The translations under genes and the position numbers were made by a program. 39,497 nt of DNA, taken from the NCBI GenBank assembly GCA_028282105.1, contig JANQIO010000047.1, positions 1-39,497 on the forward strand, in the 5' to 3' direction. The stretch is from Halieaceae bacterium. Lineage in GTDB: Bacteria > Pseudomonadota > Gammaproteobacteria > Pseudomonadales > Halieaceae. Of this stretch, positions 7,869 through 15,881 are shown piece after piece (position 1 is the stretch's first letter; each line of letters starts with the position of its first letter). The notes below the pieces were generated by a model. That model had not been told where the DNA came from. It did not search any database and was given only the letters and a program-made list of their open reading frames with translations.

Positions 7869-8726
7869 ATGTCGCAGCACCTATTCCCTGCCCCACTCTT
7901 GCCCCCCCGAGCGCTCATCAGGCTCTTGATGGGGTTTTGCCTGTTATGGAGCCTGCCGTCAGCCGCCGGCATTATTCCCGACAGCGAAGCCTGGGAGCGC
8001 TGGCGCCCGGCCGCTGACACACGCGCCGTCGAGGTAGACCACAGCCCCTGGGGCCAGCTACTGGCCCGCTACCTGGTCAGTGATCACCCTTCCGGCATCA
8101 ACCGCTTCGACTACGCGGCCGTCAGCGCCGGAGACCGGGAGCTGCTGGATGGCTATATCGACAGATTGGCTTCACTCACTATCAGCGAACTCACGCCGGC
8201 CCAGCAGCAGGCCTACTGGGTCAATCTGTACAACGCCCTCACCGTGCAGCTCATCCTCGATAACCCGCAGGCCACCAGCATCCGCCAGATCAAGGACGGC
8301 TTTTTCAGTATCGGCCCCTGGGGCCGGGAGATTATCGAGATTGAAGGCGTGGCCTTGACGCTGAATGACATCGAGCACCGCATCCTGCGGCCGCTCTATG
8401 CCGATGCCCGCGTACACTTTGCCGTCAACTGCGCCAGCCTCGGCTGCCCCAACCTGCAGCCGGTGCCCTTTACCGCCGACAACCTGGAGCAGCTCTACGA
8501 GGCCGGCGCCCGGTCCTTCGTCAATCACCCCCGCGGTGCGGCTATCGACGGCGAGAACCTGACTCTCAGCTCGATCTTCAAGTGGTTCAAGAATGACTTC
8601 GGCGGCAGCCGCTCGGAGCGCTTGAACTGGCTGGCACAGTTTGCCGATGGGGAACTGGCGATGGCGCTGCGCGGCTGGCAGGGCCGGGTTCGATTCGAGT
8701 ACGACTGGGATCTGAATGCGCCGTAA
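7869..8726 (+). CDS. DUF547 protein, secreted
   Basis: This 285-residue protein has a hydrophobic signal segment at about residues 16-34 (ending SAAG). The preceding 15 residues make the N-region long, so an internal start (Met at 7929) is possible. The body carries the DUF547 landmarks: QQQAYWVNLYNALTVQLIL, SIGPWGREIIEIEG, LTLNDIEHRILRP and HFAVNCASLGCPNL. The Cys pair in NCASLGC is conserved in the family. The biochemical role of DUF547 is not established; a papain-like fold has been suggested. No operon partner is apparent. Confidence 0.8.
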   Translation: MSQHLFPAPLLPPRALIRLLMGFCLLWSLPSAAGIIPDSEAWERWRPAADTRAVEVDHSPWGQLLARYLVSDHPSGINRFDYAAVSAGDRELLDGYIDRLASLTISELTPAQQQAYWVNLYNALTVQLILDNPQATSIRQIKDGFFSIGPWGREIIEIEGVALTLNDIEHRILRPLYADARVHFAVNCASLGCPNLQPVPFTADNLEQLYEAGARSFVNHPRGAAIDGENLTLSSIFKWFKNDFGGSRSERLNWLAQFADGELAMALRGWQGRVRFEYDWDLNAP

Positions 8727-8852
8727 GCGTCACCCGGAATAGAGCAGTAAATCCTGCGAAAAACTGAAACATGGCTTCGATTGATTTATCGCGCCGGGTC
8801 GCTACACTCGCATAACCCTTATTAAAGGCGCCCGTAATTACAGGAACATACC

Positions 8853-9668
8853 ATGCTGAAACTGCTGAAAAAATTCTCCCTGCTGGGCCTGCTCGCCATG
8901 TCGATGGTCGCGCCCGGCGCCCTCGCCGAATCCTCGACCCCGGTGCTGGACCGGGTGGTCGACTTCAAGGTATTGAAGGTCGGCATGTCCGGTAACCAGC
9001 CGCCGATGAACTCCAACAGCCGCAGCGGCCAGCTGATCGGCTACGAGGTAGACCTGGCGCGGGCGCTGGCCTCCTCCATGGGGGCGCGGCTGGAAATTGT
9101 CACCATGCCGTTTGGCGACCTGCTGGAGGCGCTCAACAAGGAAAAAGTAGACATGGTGATGTCGGGCATGGCGATTACCGCCGGCCGCAGCCGTGACGTC
9201 AGCTTCGTCGGCCCCTACATGATGTCCGGCAAGTCCATCCTCACCAAGGACAGCCTGCTGTCGCGCGCCACCAAGTCCGCCGACTTCAACCGCGGCGACC
9301 TCAAGCTGGCGGCGCTGGAGAACTCCACCAGCGAGGTGTTCGTGCAGTCTGCCGCCCCGGAAGCCACCCTGATTCGCGTCAAGGACTACGACGCCGCCGT
9401 GGACATGGTCATCGCCGGTGAGGTGGATGCCCTGGTCGCCGATATGCCGATCTGCATCCTCTCGGTACTGCGCTACCCCAACGCCGGCCTCGCTACCCTG
9501 CAGTCACCGCTATCCATCGAGCCCTTCGGCATCGCGGTGCGCAAGGACGACCAGCAGTTCGCCGAGCTGGTAGACAACTACCTGGATACCTTCGGCAAAA
9601 TGGGCATGCTCAACCAACTGCGCAAGAAGTGGTTCGAAGACAAGTCCTGGATCGCGGCCCTGCCCTGA
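8853..9668 (+). CDS. Periplasmic solute-binding protein, family 3 type
   Basis: This 271-residue protein has a signal peptide cleaved after GALA (residue 25). An SBP_bac_3 fold follows: VLKVGMSGNQPPMN at the first strand, GYEVDLARALASSMG, MVMSGMAITAGRSRDVSFVGPYM in the hinge region, then VDALVADMP and LQSPLSIEPFGIAVRKDD. Family members bind amino acids or other small polar ligands for ABC importers, or act as sensors. No permease or ATPase gene is adjacent, so this is an orphan binding protein; the ligand cannot be read from sequence. A good terminator follows. Confidence 0.88.
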   Translation: MLKLLKKFSLLGLLAMSMVAPGALAESSTPVLDRVVDFKVLKVGMSGNQPPMNSNSRSGQLIGYEVDLARALASSMGARLEIVTMPFGDLLEALNKEKVDMVMSGMAITAGRSRDVSFVGPYMMSGKSILTKDSLLSRATKSADFNRGDLKLAALENSTSEVFVQSAAPEATLIRVKDYDAAVDMVIAGEVDALVADMPICILSVLRYPNAGLATLQSPLSIEPFGIAVRKDDQQFAELVDNYLDTFGKMGMLNQLRKKWFEDKSWIAALP

Positions 9669-9694
9669 TCAGACCTCGCTCAACACCACAAAGA

Positions 9695-9717
9695 AGCCGG
9701 CAGATGCCGGCTTTTTT
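9695..9717 (+). terminator. Rho-independent terminator after solute-binding protein gene
   Basis: AGCCGGC (9695-9701) pairs with GCCGGCT (9706-9712) around an AGAT loop, followed by five T residues. Confidence 0.88.
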
Positions 9718-9764
9718 GTGCCTTTTAATACCGCGGATGTGCTGATTGGCTGGCCTGTTTGAGC

Positions 9765-9833
9765 GCTGAGGTCGCGCGTACGGCACCCGGGTTCGTTCCG
9801 GGACACGCTACGAGCATGACATCCCTATCTCGT
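9765..9833 (+). repeat. Dispersed palindromic repeat, copy 1 (truncated)
   Basis: It contains the repeat core at 9800-9832 (ACACGCTACGAGCATGACAT and flanks), with two changes from copy 2. The 35 bp before the core also match copies 2 and 4 (GCTGAGGTCGCGCG...). The 3-prime arm and inner hairpin seen in copies 2 and 3 are missing, so this looks like a decayed or partial copy. It lies in the 550-bp gene-free stretch 9669-10218. Confidence 0.75.
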
Positions 9834-9865
9834 TTCTCTGAGAGACCTCACGCCGAGGCTGTGGA

Positions 9866-9978
9866 GCACTGAGGCCGCACGCGCGATACCAGGAGCCCTT
9901 CCGGGACACGCTACAAGCATGACATCCCTGTCTCGCTCGGATGCGGCCGTCCCTGGCCGCATACGGTCCCGGAAGAGC
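9866..9978 (+). repeat. Dispersed palindromic repeat, copy 2 (complete form)
   Basis: The core at 9903-9935 includes ACACGCTACAAGCATGACAT. It is followed by a hairpin, ATGCGGCC (9941-9948) and GGCCGCAT (9955-9962). Outer arms GCCCTTCCGGGAC (9895-9907) and GTCCCGGAAGAGC (9966-9978) pair with one mismatch, so the element can fold into a long stem carrying an inner stem-loop. No reading frame in it looks coding. Confidence 0.8.
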
Positions 9979-10060
9979 CCCGGGCACCGCACGTGCTCCG
10001 TCCGTCTCAAGTCAGAAATCCAGCTTCGCCGCGAACAAGCTTGAGTTATGCACGCAACAA

Positions 10061-10180
10061 GGGCGGGAGCTGGGTAGACGCCTTTCCGGACCGTGAACGG
10101 CCAGGACGGCCGTTCCCGAGCGAGACAGGGATGTCATGCTTGTAGCGTGTCCGGAAAGGCGTCTACCGAGTTCTCGCCCG
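10061..10180 (-). repeat. Dispersed palindromic repeat, copy 3 (inverted, longest arms)
   Basis: The core is on the minus strand (10121-10152). An 18-bp perfect inverted repeat (10073-10090 with 10150-10167) flanks it and extends imperfectly to 30 bp per arm. The inner hairpin is GAACGGCC (10095-10102) with GGCCGTTC (10108-10115). The arm and hairpin sequences differ from copy 2 but still pair, which points to selection or generation by structure. Confidence 0.8.
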
Positions 10181-10218
10181 ACCTACGGAGCAAAGATCCA
10201 GCAGTGCGAGACCGGAAT

Positions 10219-11118
10219 TCAGGCGCTCTTCAGGCGCGGGGTGTCTTCGACGGGTTCGGTGCCTTTGAGTTGGGGGACGCGGCGGCTGAAGTGTTCCTGG
10301 ACGAAGTCGCGGAACACCCGCATGCGGGCGTTGCTGCGGATATCGAGGTGGGTCAGCAGCCAGATTTCACCGCTGGTGGTCGACGGGATATCGGCCATGC
10401 GCTCCAGCTCCGGGTCGGGTTCGCCGATGGCCACCGGGATCATGGATACGCCGAAGCCTTCCTTGATGGCATCCGCGGCGACCGCCGGAGAGTCGGTGAT
10501 CAGCGTGGTGCGCGCCTCGGGGAACCAGGCTTCCTCCCAGCCGACGTTTTCCTTCAGCAGATGGTCCACGGAAATCACACCGGTCACATTTTCTGGCTTG
10601 AGGTCGTCACCCTTGCGGCCGTAGACCGCGATTTCGATAGTCGCCAGCTTGTTGCCCACCAGATCCTGGGGCGGGTCGTTGGTGACACGGAAGGCCACGT
10701 CCGCCTCGCGCATACCCAGGTCGTAGGAACGCATACTGAGGCTGAGGTCGATGAGGATATCCGGATAGGCCGCGTTGAAGTCGCGAATCGCCGGCAGCAG
10801 GAAAGTGCGGCCCATGGGCTCCGGCGCCGTGACCCGGATGCGCCCTGACAGCGCGGTGGCCTGGCCAATCACCTGGCGCTCCACCCCCACCGACTGGGCT
10901 TCCATACGCTCGGCGGCATCGAAGGCCACCTGGCCCGCCGGTGTGATCACATAGCTGTGACCGTGGCGCTCGAACAGCACTGTGCCGAGCTGATCCTCGA
11001 GGCTGCGAATACGGCGAATAACTGTGGCGTGATTGACGTCGAGCTCGCGCGCAGCACCGCTCATGGAGCCGCTGCGGGCAACGGCGAGGAGAAAACGAAG
11101 GTCATCCCAGTTCAGCAT
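10219..11118 (-). CDS. LysR-family transcriptional regulator
   Basis: This 299-residue protein has an N-terminal LysR winged helix-turn-helix (MLNWDDLRFLLAVARSGSMSGAARELDVNHATVIRRIRSLE; residues 1-41). A type-2 periplasmic-binding-like effector domain follows from about residue 90. The family acts as tetrameric activators or repressors and usually controls a divergent gene plus itself. Here the divergent neighbour is a small secreted protein (11299), so that gene may be its target. The Thr, Val and Ile residues in the recognition helix (HATVIRR) are typical of the subgroup near CrgA/DsdC-like regulators, but no inducer can be assigned. Confidence 0.9.
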   Translation of the reverse strand: MLNWDDLRFLLAVARSGSMSGAARELDVNHATVIRRIRSLEDQLGTVLFERHGHSYVITPAGQVAFDAAERMEAQSVGVERQVIGQATALSGRIRVTAPEPMGRTFLLPAIRDFNAAYPDILIDLSLSMRSYDLGMREADVAFRVTNDPPQDLVGNKLATIEIAVYGRKGDDLKPENVTGVISVDHLLKENVGWEEAWFPEARTTLITDSPAVAADAIKEGFGVSMIPVAIGEPDPELERMADIPSTTSGEIWLLTHLDIRSNARMRVFRDFVQEHFSRRVPQLKGTEPVEDTPRLKSA

Positions 11119-11140
11119 CTGTGCAAAAATTCCGATTTAT

Positions 11141-11177
11141 TGTGCGGTTTGTATTAATCCTTGTCATAATTCGCACA
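11141..11177. promoter_or_regulatory. Inverted repeat in LysR divergent intergenic region
   Basis: TGTGCG (11141-11146) and CGCACA (11172-11177) form a dyad in the only AT-rich part of the 180-bp space between the divergent LysR gene and the small secreted protein gene. A CATAAT hexamer (11165-11170) lies inside. The position fits a LysR-type binding site, but the arms are short. Confidence 0.3.
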
Positions 11178-11298
11178 GTATACTGCATATGCGAGTTCGG
11201 CACCTACTGTGGGTCGACTCGCAACAAGGTCTTTGTCCAGCGGTACCAGGCAGGGGCTTAGTAAGACAACGGTCCATTTCCATAGTTAGGTAAACGTT

Positions 11299-11643
11299 AT
11301 GTCTATTTCTTCACTTGTACGTGTTGCTGGCGCTGCTGCGCTGCTTTCCACGATTTCTACTTCTGCGCTGGCCGGTGCCAGTGACGCCCTGGCCGGCTGC
11401 AAGGCTGCCATTGCCGACGACTCACGCATGAGCCAGTACGAGAAGGTTCAGCAGAGCACCGACAAAATCCGCACCCGCGGTCGTTACACGTCTTTTGTTA
11501 TCGACGTGAATGCCAAGACCGCCGACGGCGCTGTCACCGAGTACTCCGCCAGCTGCAAGGCTAGCGGCAGCGGCAAGGTGAAAGAGCTGGAACTGGTGCA
11601 GGTTGGCACCGGTGCCGACGCCCAGGTAGCGCAAACCAAGTAA
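11299..11643 (+). CDS. Small secreted protein, function unknown
   Basis: This 114-residue protein has a clear signal peptide: a hydrophobic run at about 8-20 and ALA cleavage after residue 25. The mature part is about 89 residues with exactly two cysteines (Cys34, Cys86), which could form a periplasmic disulfide. A predicted beta-rich middle (RYTSFVIDVNA, AVTEYSASCKASGSG, KVKELELVQVG) suggests a small periplasmic beta domain. I recognise no family. It is divergent from a LysR gene, which may control it. AGG lies about 11 bases before the ATG. Confidence 0.7.
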   Translation: MSISSLVRVAGAAALLSTISTSALAGASDALAGCKAAIADDSRMSQYEKVQQSTDKIRTRGRYTSFVIDVNAKTADGAVTEYSASCKASGSGKVKELELVQVGTGADAQVAQTK

Positions 11644-11687
11644 CTGGTGCGCTCCGTAGCCTGATTGGCTGCGGAATACCGAGCTAA

Positions 11688-11721
11688 CAGTCGGACACGC
11701 CCCGCAGGGGGCGTGCCACTG
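11688..11721. terminator. Long hairpin between convergent genes
   Basis: CACGCCCC (11696-11703) pairs with GGGGCGTG (11708-11715). The stem continues as GG with CC and CAGT with ACTG, interrupted by two single-base bulges. The T-rich tracts are poor on both strands, so termination is likely but not certain. Confidence 0.45.
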
Positions 11722-11798
11722 TCGTTTGGCTACAAAAAAGCGATCGCTGCCCCGATGGTGCAGCGAGGTTCTTTATTATCTCGAAAACTGGGATTTGG

Positions 11799-12806
11799 TC
11801 AGTCGGCGACGTGCACCAGCTGCTTGCCGATATTCTCACCCGCAAACAGCGCCATCAACGCGTTGGGCATCTGCTCGAAGCCTTCCATTACCGTTTCCTT
11901 GGCAATAAGGTCGCCAGCGGCGACGTGCTTTGCCAGGTAGGCAATGGCCTCGCCGAAGCGCGGCGCGTAGTCGAGCACGATAAAGCCTTCCATGCGCGCC
12001 CGGCGGAACACCAGGTTGAAGTAGTTCTTGGGGCCAGGGATATCGCCGGCCAGGTTATAGCGGGAGATACCGCCACAGATCACCACCCGGGCATTGTCGG
12101 AGATGTTCTCCAGGGCAATGTCGAGAATCTCGCCGCCCACATTGTCGAAGAACACATCGATGCCATCAGGACACAGCTCCTTGACGCGGGCGGCCTGGTC
12201 TTCCTCGCGGTAGTTGATGGCCGCATCAAAGCCGAGTTCGTTTACCAGGAAGTCGCACTTTTCCTTGCTGCCGGCAATACCCACCACCTTGCTACAGCCC
12301 TTCAGTTTCGCCAGCTGTCCCACCACGGAGCCGGTGGCGCCGGCGGCGCCGGAAATCAGCACCACGTCGCCCTCCTTGGGCAGACCGACTTCCAGAAAGC
12401 CAAAGTAGGCCGTCAGGCCGGTGATGCCCAGCACCGACAGCGGCGCCGTGGGGGGCACGCCTTCAGGCACCGGGTTGAGAGGGATGTTCTTGCCGTCACT
12501 GACGGCGTATTCCTGCCAGCCAAAGCCGCCGGACACCACCGTGCCGACCGGGAATTTTTCGTGATTGGACTCGATCACCCGGCCAATACCGTTGCCGCGC
12601 ATCAGGTCGCCGATCTCCAGCGGCGCCACATAGTCGGCGCGGTTTTCCATCCAGCCTTTCATGGCCGGGTCCACGCCCAGGTACATCACCTGCACCAACA
12701 CCTCACCGTCACCGGGGCTGGGCCTTTCGCCGTCCACCAGCTTGAAATCCGTGTACTCGAGATCGCGGCCCAGGGGGCGTTTGTCCAGCAGGAACTGCCT
12801 GTTCAT
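11799..12806 (-). CDS. NADPH-dependent CurA/leukotriene-B4-dehydrogenase-like reductase (copy A)
   Basis: This 335-residue medium-chain reductase lacks the zinc-ligand cysteines of alcohol dehydrogenases. The Rossmann glycine motif is SGAAGATGSVVGQ (152-164), and VDPAMKGWM (45-53) is the signature of the NADP-dependent CurA/PTGR group. These enzymes reduce alpha,beta-unsaturated ketones or enones. Its ATG overlaps the stop of the acyl-CoA synthetase by 4 bp, so it is the last gene of the five-gene minus-strand operon beginning at 17557 and probably saturates a double bond of a pathway intermediate. A paralogue lies at 18897. The substrate is unknown. Confidence 0.88.
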   Translation of the reverse strand: MNRQFLLDKRPLGRDLEYTDFKLVDGERPSPGDGEVLVQVMYLGVDPAMKGWMENRADYVAPLEIGDLMRGNGIGRVIESNHEKFPVGTVVSGGFGWQEYAVSDGKNIPLNPVPEGVPPTAPLSVLGITGLTAYFGFLEVGLPKEGDVVLISGAAGATGSVVGQLAKLKGCSKVVGIAGSKEKCDFLVNELGFDAAINYREEDQAARVKELCPDGIDVFFDNVGGEILDIALENISDNARVVICGGISRYNLAGDIPGPKNYFNLVFRRARMEGFIVLDYAPRFGEAIAYLAKHVAAGDLIAKETVMEGFEQMPNALMALFAGENIGKQLVHVAD

Positions 12807-14461
12807 AGTTCACCTTCTTTTAACTGTTTGCGAAGAATGTCTTTGCGCACCTTGCCACTGGGGGTACGCGGCAGGTCCTCTACCAGGACCAGTTTTTCGG
12901 GGATTTTCTGCTTGGCCAGTCCACAGCGGTCGGTGAATTCGGCGATAGCTTCCAGGCTGGGCGATTGGCCGGCCCGGGGAATGACGATGGCACAGACACC
13001 TTCTCCGAGGCGTGGGTGCGGCATGGCTACCACCGCGGCCTCGGCGATGTCCTCGAAGCGGTGCAATACATCTTCGATTTCCTTGGCGGAAAGGTTCTCG
13101 CCGCCGCGAATGATGATGTCCTTCTTGCGGTCGGTAATCAGTACCGCGCCGTCCTCGGTGATGCGACCGATATCGCCGGTCAGGAAGAAGCCGTCCTCGG
13201 TGTGGGCGGCGGCATTTTGCTCCGGGTCGGCATAACCCAACATCATGCCGGGCCCGCGGGCGGCGATCTCGCCATCTTCACCGGTCGCTACCGGCTTGCC
13301 GTCGTCATCGAGGATCTTGACTTCAAAGGCATAGAGCTGGCCATCGGTGGTGGCCGCCAGCTCCGGGTTGTCGCGCCAGCCGTAACTGACCAGCGGCACC
13401 TCGGTGCTGCCGTAAACCCGCACGGTGATGCAGTTGTCGAGCACGCGGTAGGCGCGGCGCACCAGGTCCGGGGGCACACCGGCGCCGCCGCAACTGAACT
13501 GGCGCATGCTGGGCAGGCCGTCACCGCGGCGTTCTGCGGCGTTGAGCAACTCGACCAGGAACGGCGTGGCGCCCACTGTCATGGTGCCACCCACCCGATG
13601 GATGTAGTCGATGGCAGCGTCGGCGTCCCAGCGGGCCATCAGCGCCGAGCGGGCCTCGCTCATGAAACTCATATTGATGCCGCTGGAGTAGCCGGTGATA
13701 TGGGTCACCGGGGACGGCATCACCATGACATCGTCGGCGCTGATGCCAGAGTGGCGGATGGAGCACTGCTGCACGTAGTTGAGAGTGTTGTGGCTATGTA
13801 AAACCGCCTTGGGGAAGCCGGTGGTGCCAGAGGTGTAGAGGCGACACTTGGGCAGGTTGGGGTCAATCTCTGGCAGGCTGTCCAGCTCCACCGGCTCGCG
13901 GTCGACGAGCTGCTCAAAGCGGGTCACGCCCGGGTAATCCGCCTCGGCGCGCACGCTGACAATGTGCTCCAGGGCGGGCAACTCCGGCGCCAACTCCAGC
14001 AGCGTATTCACGTAGTGAATGGAGCGGAACTGCTCCGGCACAAACATGATGCGGGTAGCGGCATCGTCGAGGATGTAGCGCAATTCGGCGCCGCGATAGA
14101 TCGGTACGATGGGGTTCACCACCAGGCCCAGGGCGGCAGCGGCAATATCCACCGGCACCGCCTCACGCCAGTTGGGCAACTGGAAGCTGACCACGTCACC
14201 CTGCTGCAGGCCCAGCTCGAGAAAGGCAGCGATCAGCCGCCGCGCTTCCAGCGCCAGCTCCGCGTAGGTAGCGTCGGGCTCGTCTTCCAGGAAAATGGCC
14301 ACCCGGTCACCCTGCTCGCGGGCCTTGCGCCAGGCCTCGCGGGCGATGGTGGTATTGGCCCACTTCTCGCCATCACGGGCAATCCGTGCCGACAGGCCCG
14401 CCTGCCAGTCACCCGGCGGGGCGGCGCCCGGCGTTCCCGCCGGGCCGGGTGAAGCGCTCAC
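12803..14461 (-). CDS. AMP-forming acyl-CoA synthetase
   Basis: This 552-residue protein belongs to the adenylate-forming ligases that convert a carboxylate, ATP and CoA to acyl-CoA. The motifs are YTSGTTGFPK (209-218, phosphate loop), GSTE (351-354), TGD (428-430), DRKKDIIIRGGENLS (444-458, hinge) and PRTPSGKVRK (531-540) with catalytic Lys537. The sequence resembles the cyclohexanecarboxylate/long-chain type; CoA activation of a ring- or side-chain acid is likely, but specificity is not decided. It overlaps its neighbours by 4 bp on both sides (Rieske gene upstream, reductase downstream), showing translational coupling. Confidence 0.93.
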   Translation of the reverse strand: MSASPGPAGTPGAAPPGDWQAGLSARIARDGEKWANTTIAREAWRKAREQGDRVAIFLEDEPDATYAELALEARRLIAAFLELGLQQGDVVSFQLPNWREAVPVDIAAAALGLVVNPIVPIYRGAELRYILDDAATRIMFVPEQFRSIHYVNTLLELAPELPALEHIVSVRAEADYPGVTRFEQLVDREPVELDSLPEIDPNLPKCRLYTSGTTGFPKAVLHSHNTLNYVQQCSIRHSGISADDVMVMPSPVTHITGYSSGINMSFMSEARSALMARWDADAAIDYIHRVGGTMTVGATPFLVELLNAAERRGDGLPSMRQFSCGGAGVPPDLVRRAYRVLDNCITVRVYGSTEVPLVSYGWRDNPELAATTDGQLYAFEVKILDDDGKPVATGEDGEIAARGPGMMLGYADPEQNAAAHTEDGFFLTGDIGRITEDGAVLITDRKKDIIIRGGENLSAKEIEDVLHRFEDIAEAAVVAMPHPRLGEGVCAIVIPRAGQSPSLEAIAEFTDRCGLAKQKIPEKLVLVEDLPRTPSGKVRKDILRKQLKEGEL

Positions 14462-15852
14462 GCGTTCAGGTATTTGTCGAGCGTCTGATGGAAATGGCGG
14501 ATGCGGACTTCCTGGTAGTTGGCCAGGGTCACGGTGCCTTTCTTGGACGCCTTCATGCCTTTTTGTACCTGGGGCAGGTTGGATGCATCCTGGTCGAAAA
14601 TACGCGCCAGACCTTCGCCCATCACGTCCGATGCCTTGGAGAAGGGCTCGTCGATTTCCAGCCGTACGGTGGGTGCGTCGTCGGGGCGCTCTTCACCTTC
14701 GGGGAACGGGTTCAGGAAGAAAATATCCATAATGCAGCTATTGTGATCGTCACCGTTGGGACGGTGGCGATAGGTCAGCACAGGGCCAAAACCTGCCCAC
14801 GGGGCAAAGTTCGGGAACAGCAGGTACAGCGTCGAGTCCATCAGCTCCGACTTGGTGGCATAGCCTTCCAGGGTTTCGCTGTGCATCGGCTGGAAAGCCT
14901 CGCTGTTGATGCCGGCGATGGTATCGCGGGCGCGGGACTTCACCGCGGTCTCGGAACCGTCGTCGGTCTCGCCCACCAGCACCGAAGTGCCGAGCATGGT
15001 GTTGACGCTGTCCTGCTCGTCGTACTGGTCTTCATGGCTGGGATTGACGATGGCGGACGGCGTAATAGTGCGGCTGACATTGTCGCCCCAGACATCGTAC
15101 TGGGAATTGTCGATGCCCTGGTAAGACATGATCTGCGGGTGAGTGGCAATGGCGTGGTAGGACTCGATGAAGGCCTCCAGCACCGCCTTCCAGTTGGCGC
15201 CGATCACTTTCTGCACGTGCATGGAGATATAGCGCTGCTCGTGGTTCCAGCGCTCGAAGTGCTCGGGCAGGATGCCCATGTACTCCTCCAGCGGCTGGGC
15301 GTTCTCATCCATATTGATCAGTACCCAGCCCGCCCAGGTATCGACCTTCACTTCGGGCAGGGAGAACTCGCCCTTGTCGATGTGGGGGAAGTCCCACTCA
15401 CAGGGGGCGCCCTTGAATTCACCGGACAGGGCCCAGGTGAAACCGTGGTAGGGGCAGCGCAGCTCCGGGCTGCTGCCGGCGCCGCGCTTGAGCGCGCGGC
15501 CACGGTGCAGACAGGAGTTATGGTAGGCCTTGAGCTCACCGTCCTCGGTGCGGGTGATGAGAATCGAGAAGTTGGCGATATCGTAGACAAAGTAGTCGCC
15601 GGGCTTGGCTACCTGGCTTTCCCGGCAAGCCATCTGCCAGGTCCGGGTCCACAGTTTCTGGACCTCCAGGTCAAAAAACTCCCGCGAGGTCCAGCGATCC
15701 AGCGGCAGGTCTTCGCTGCCCAGGTAGGTATCGGTGCTCTCGCGCAGGGCCGGTGGCACATCCACTTCTTCCAGGTCCAGCAGGTCCTGGAAGTTGTAGG
15801 ACGGGTTGCGGGCCTTGATCTGCTCTTTCGTCAATTTCACTTTTTCGTTCAT
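14458..15852 (-). CDS. Rieske non-heme iron oxygenase, large subunit
   Basis: This 464-residue protein is the catalytic subunit of a ring-hydroxylating-type oxygenase. The Rieske [2Fe-2S] motif is CLHRGRA...CPYHGFTW, with ligands Cys114, His116, Cys133 and His136. The mononuclear iron site lies in EAFIESYHAIATHP, ligands His233 and His238, with Asp422 in IFDQDASNLPQVQ as the third candidate. Such enzymes insert oxygen using electrons from a ferredoxin and reductase, but no small subunit, ferredoxin or reductase gene lies in this window. It may be a mono-oxygenase of the KshA/DdmC style with partners elsewhere. It lies 29 bp after the thiolase gene in the operon. Confidence 0.93.
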   Translation of the reverse strand: MNEKVKLTKEQIKARNPSYNFQDLLDLEEVDVPPALRESTDTYLGSEDLPLDRWTSREFFDLEVQKLWTRTWQMACRESQVAKPGDYFVYDIANFSILITRTEDGELKAYHNSCLHRGRALKRGAGSSPELRCPYHGFTWALSGEFKGAPCEWDFPHIDKGEFSLPEVKVDTWAGWVLINMDENAQPLEEYMGILPEHFERWNHEQRYISMHVQKVIGANWKAVLEAFIESYHAIATHPQIMSYQGIDNSQYDVWGDNVSRTITPSAIVNPSHEDQYDEQDSVNTMLGTSVLVGETDDGSETAVKSRARDTIAGINSEAFQPMHSETLEGYATKSELMDSTLYLLFPNFAPWAGFGPVLTYRHRPNGDDHNSCIMDIFFLNPFPEGEERPDDAPTVRLEIDEPFSKASDVMGEGLARIFDQDASNLPQVQKGMKASKKGTVTLANYQEVRIRHFHQTLDKYLNA

Positions 15853-15881
15853 CGCTGCTCTCCTGCTAGCTCATCGCTTGC

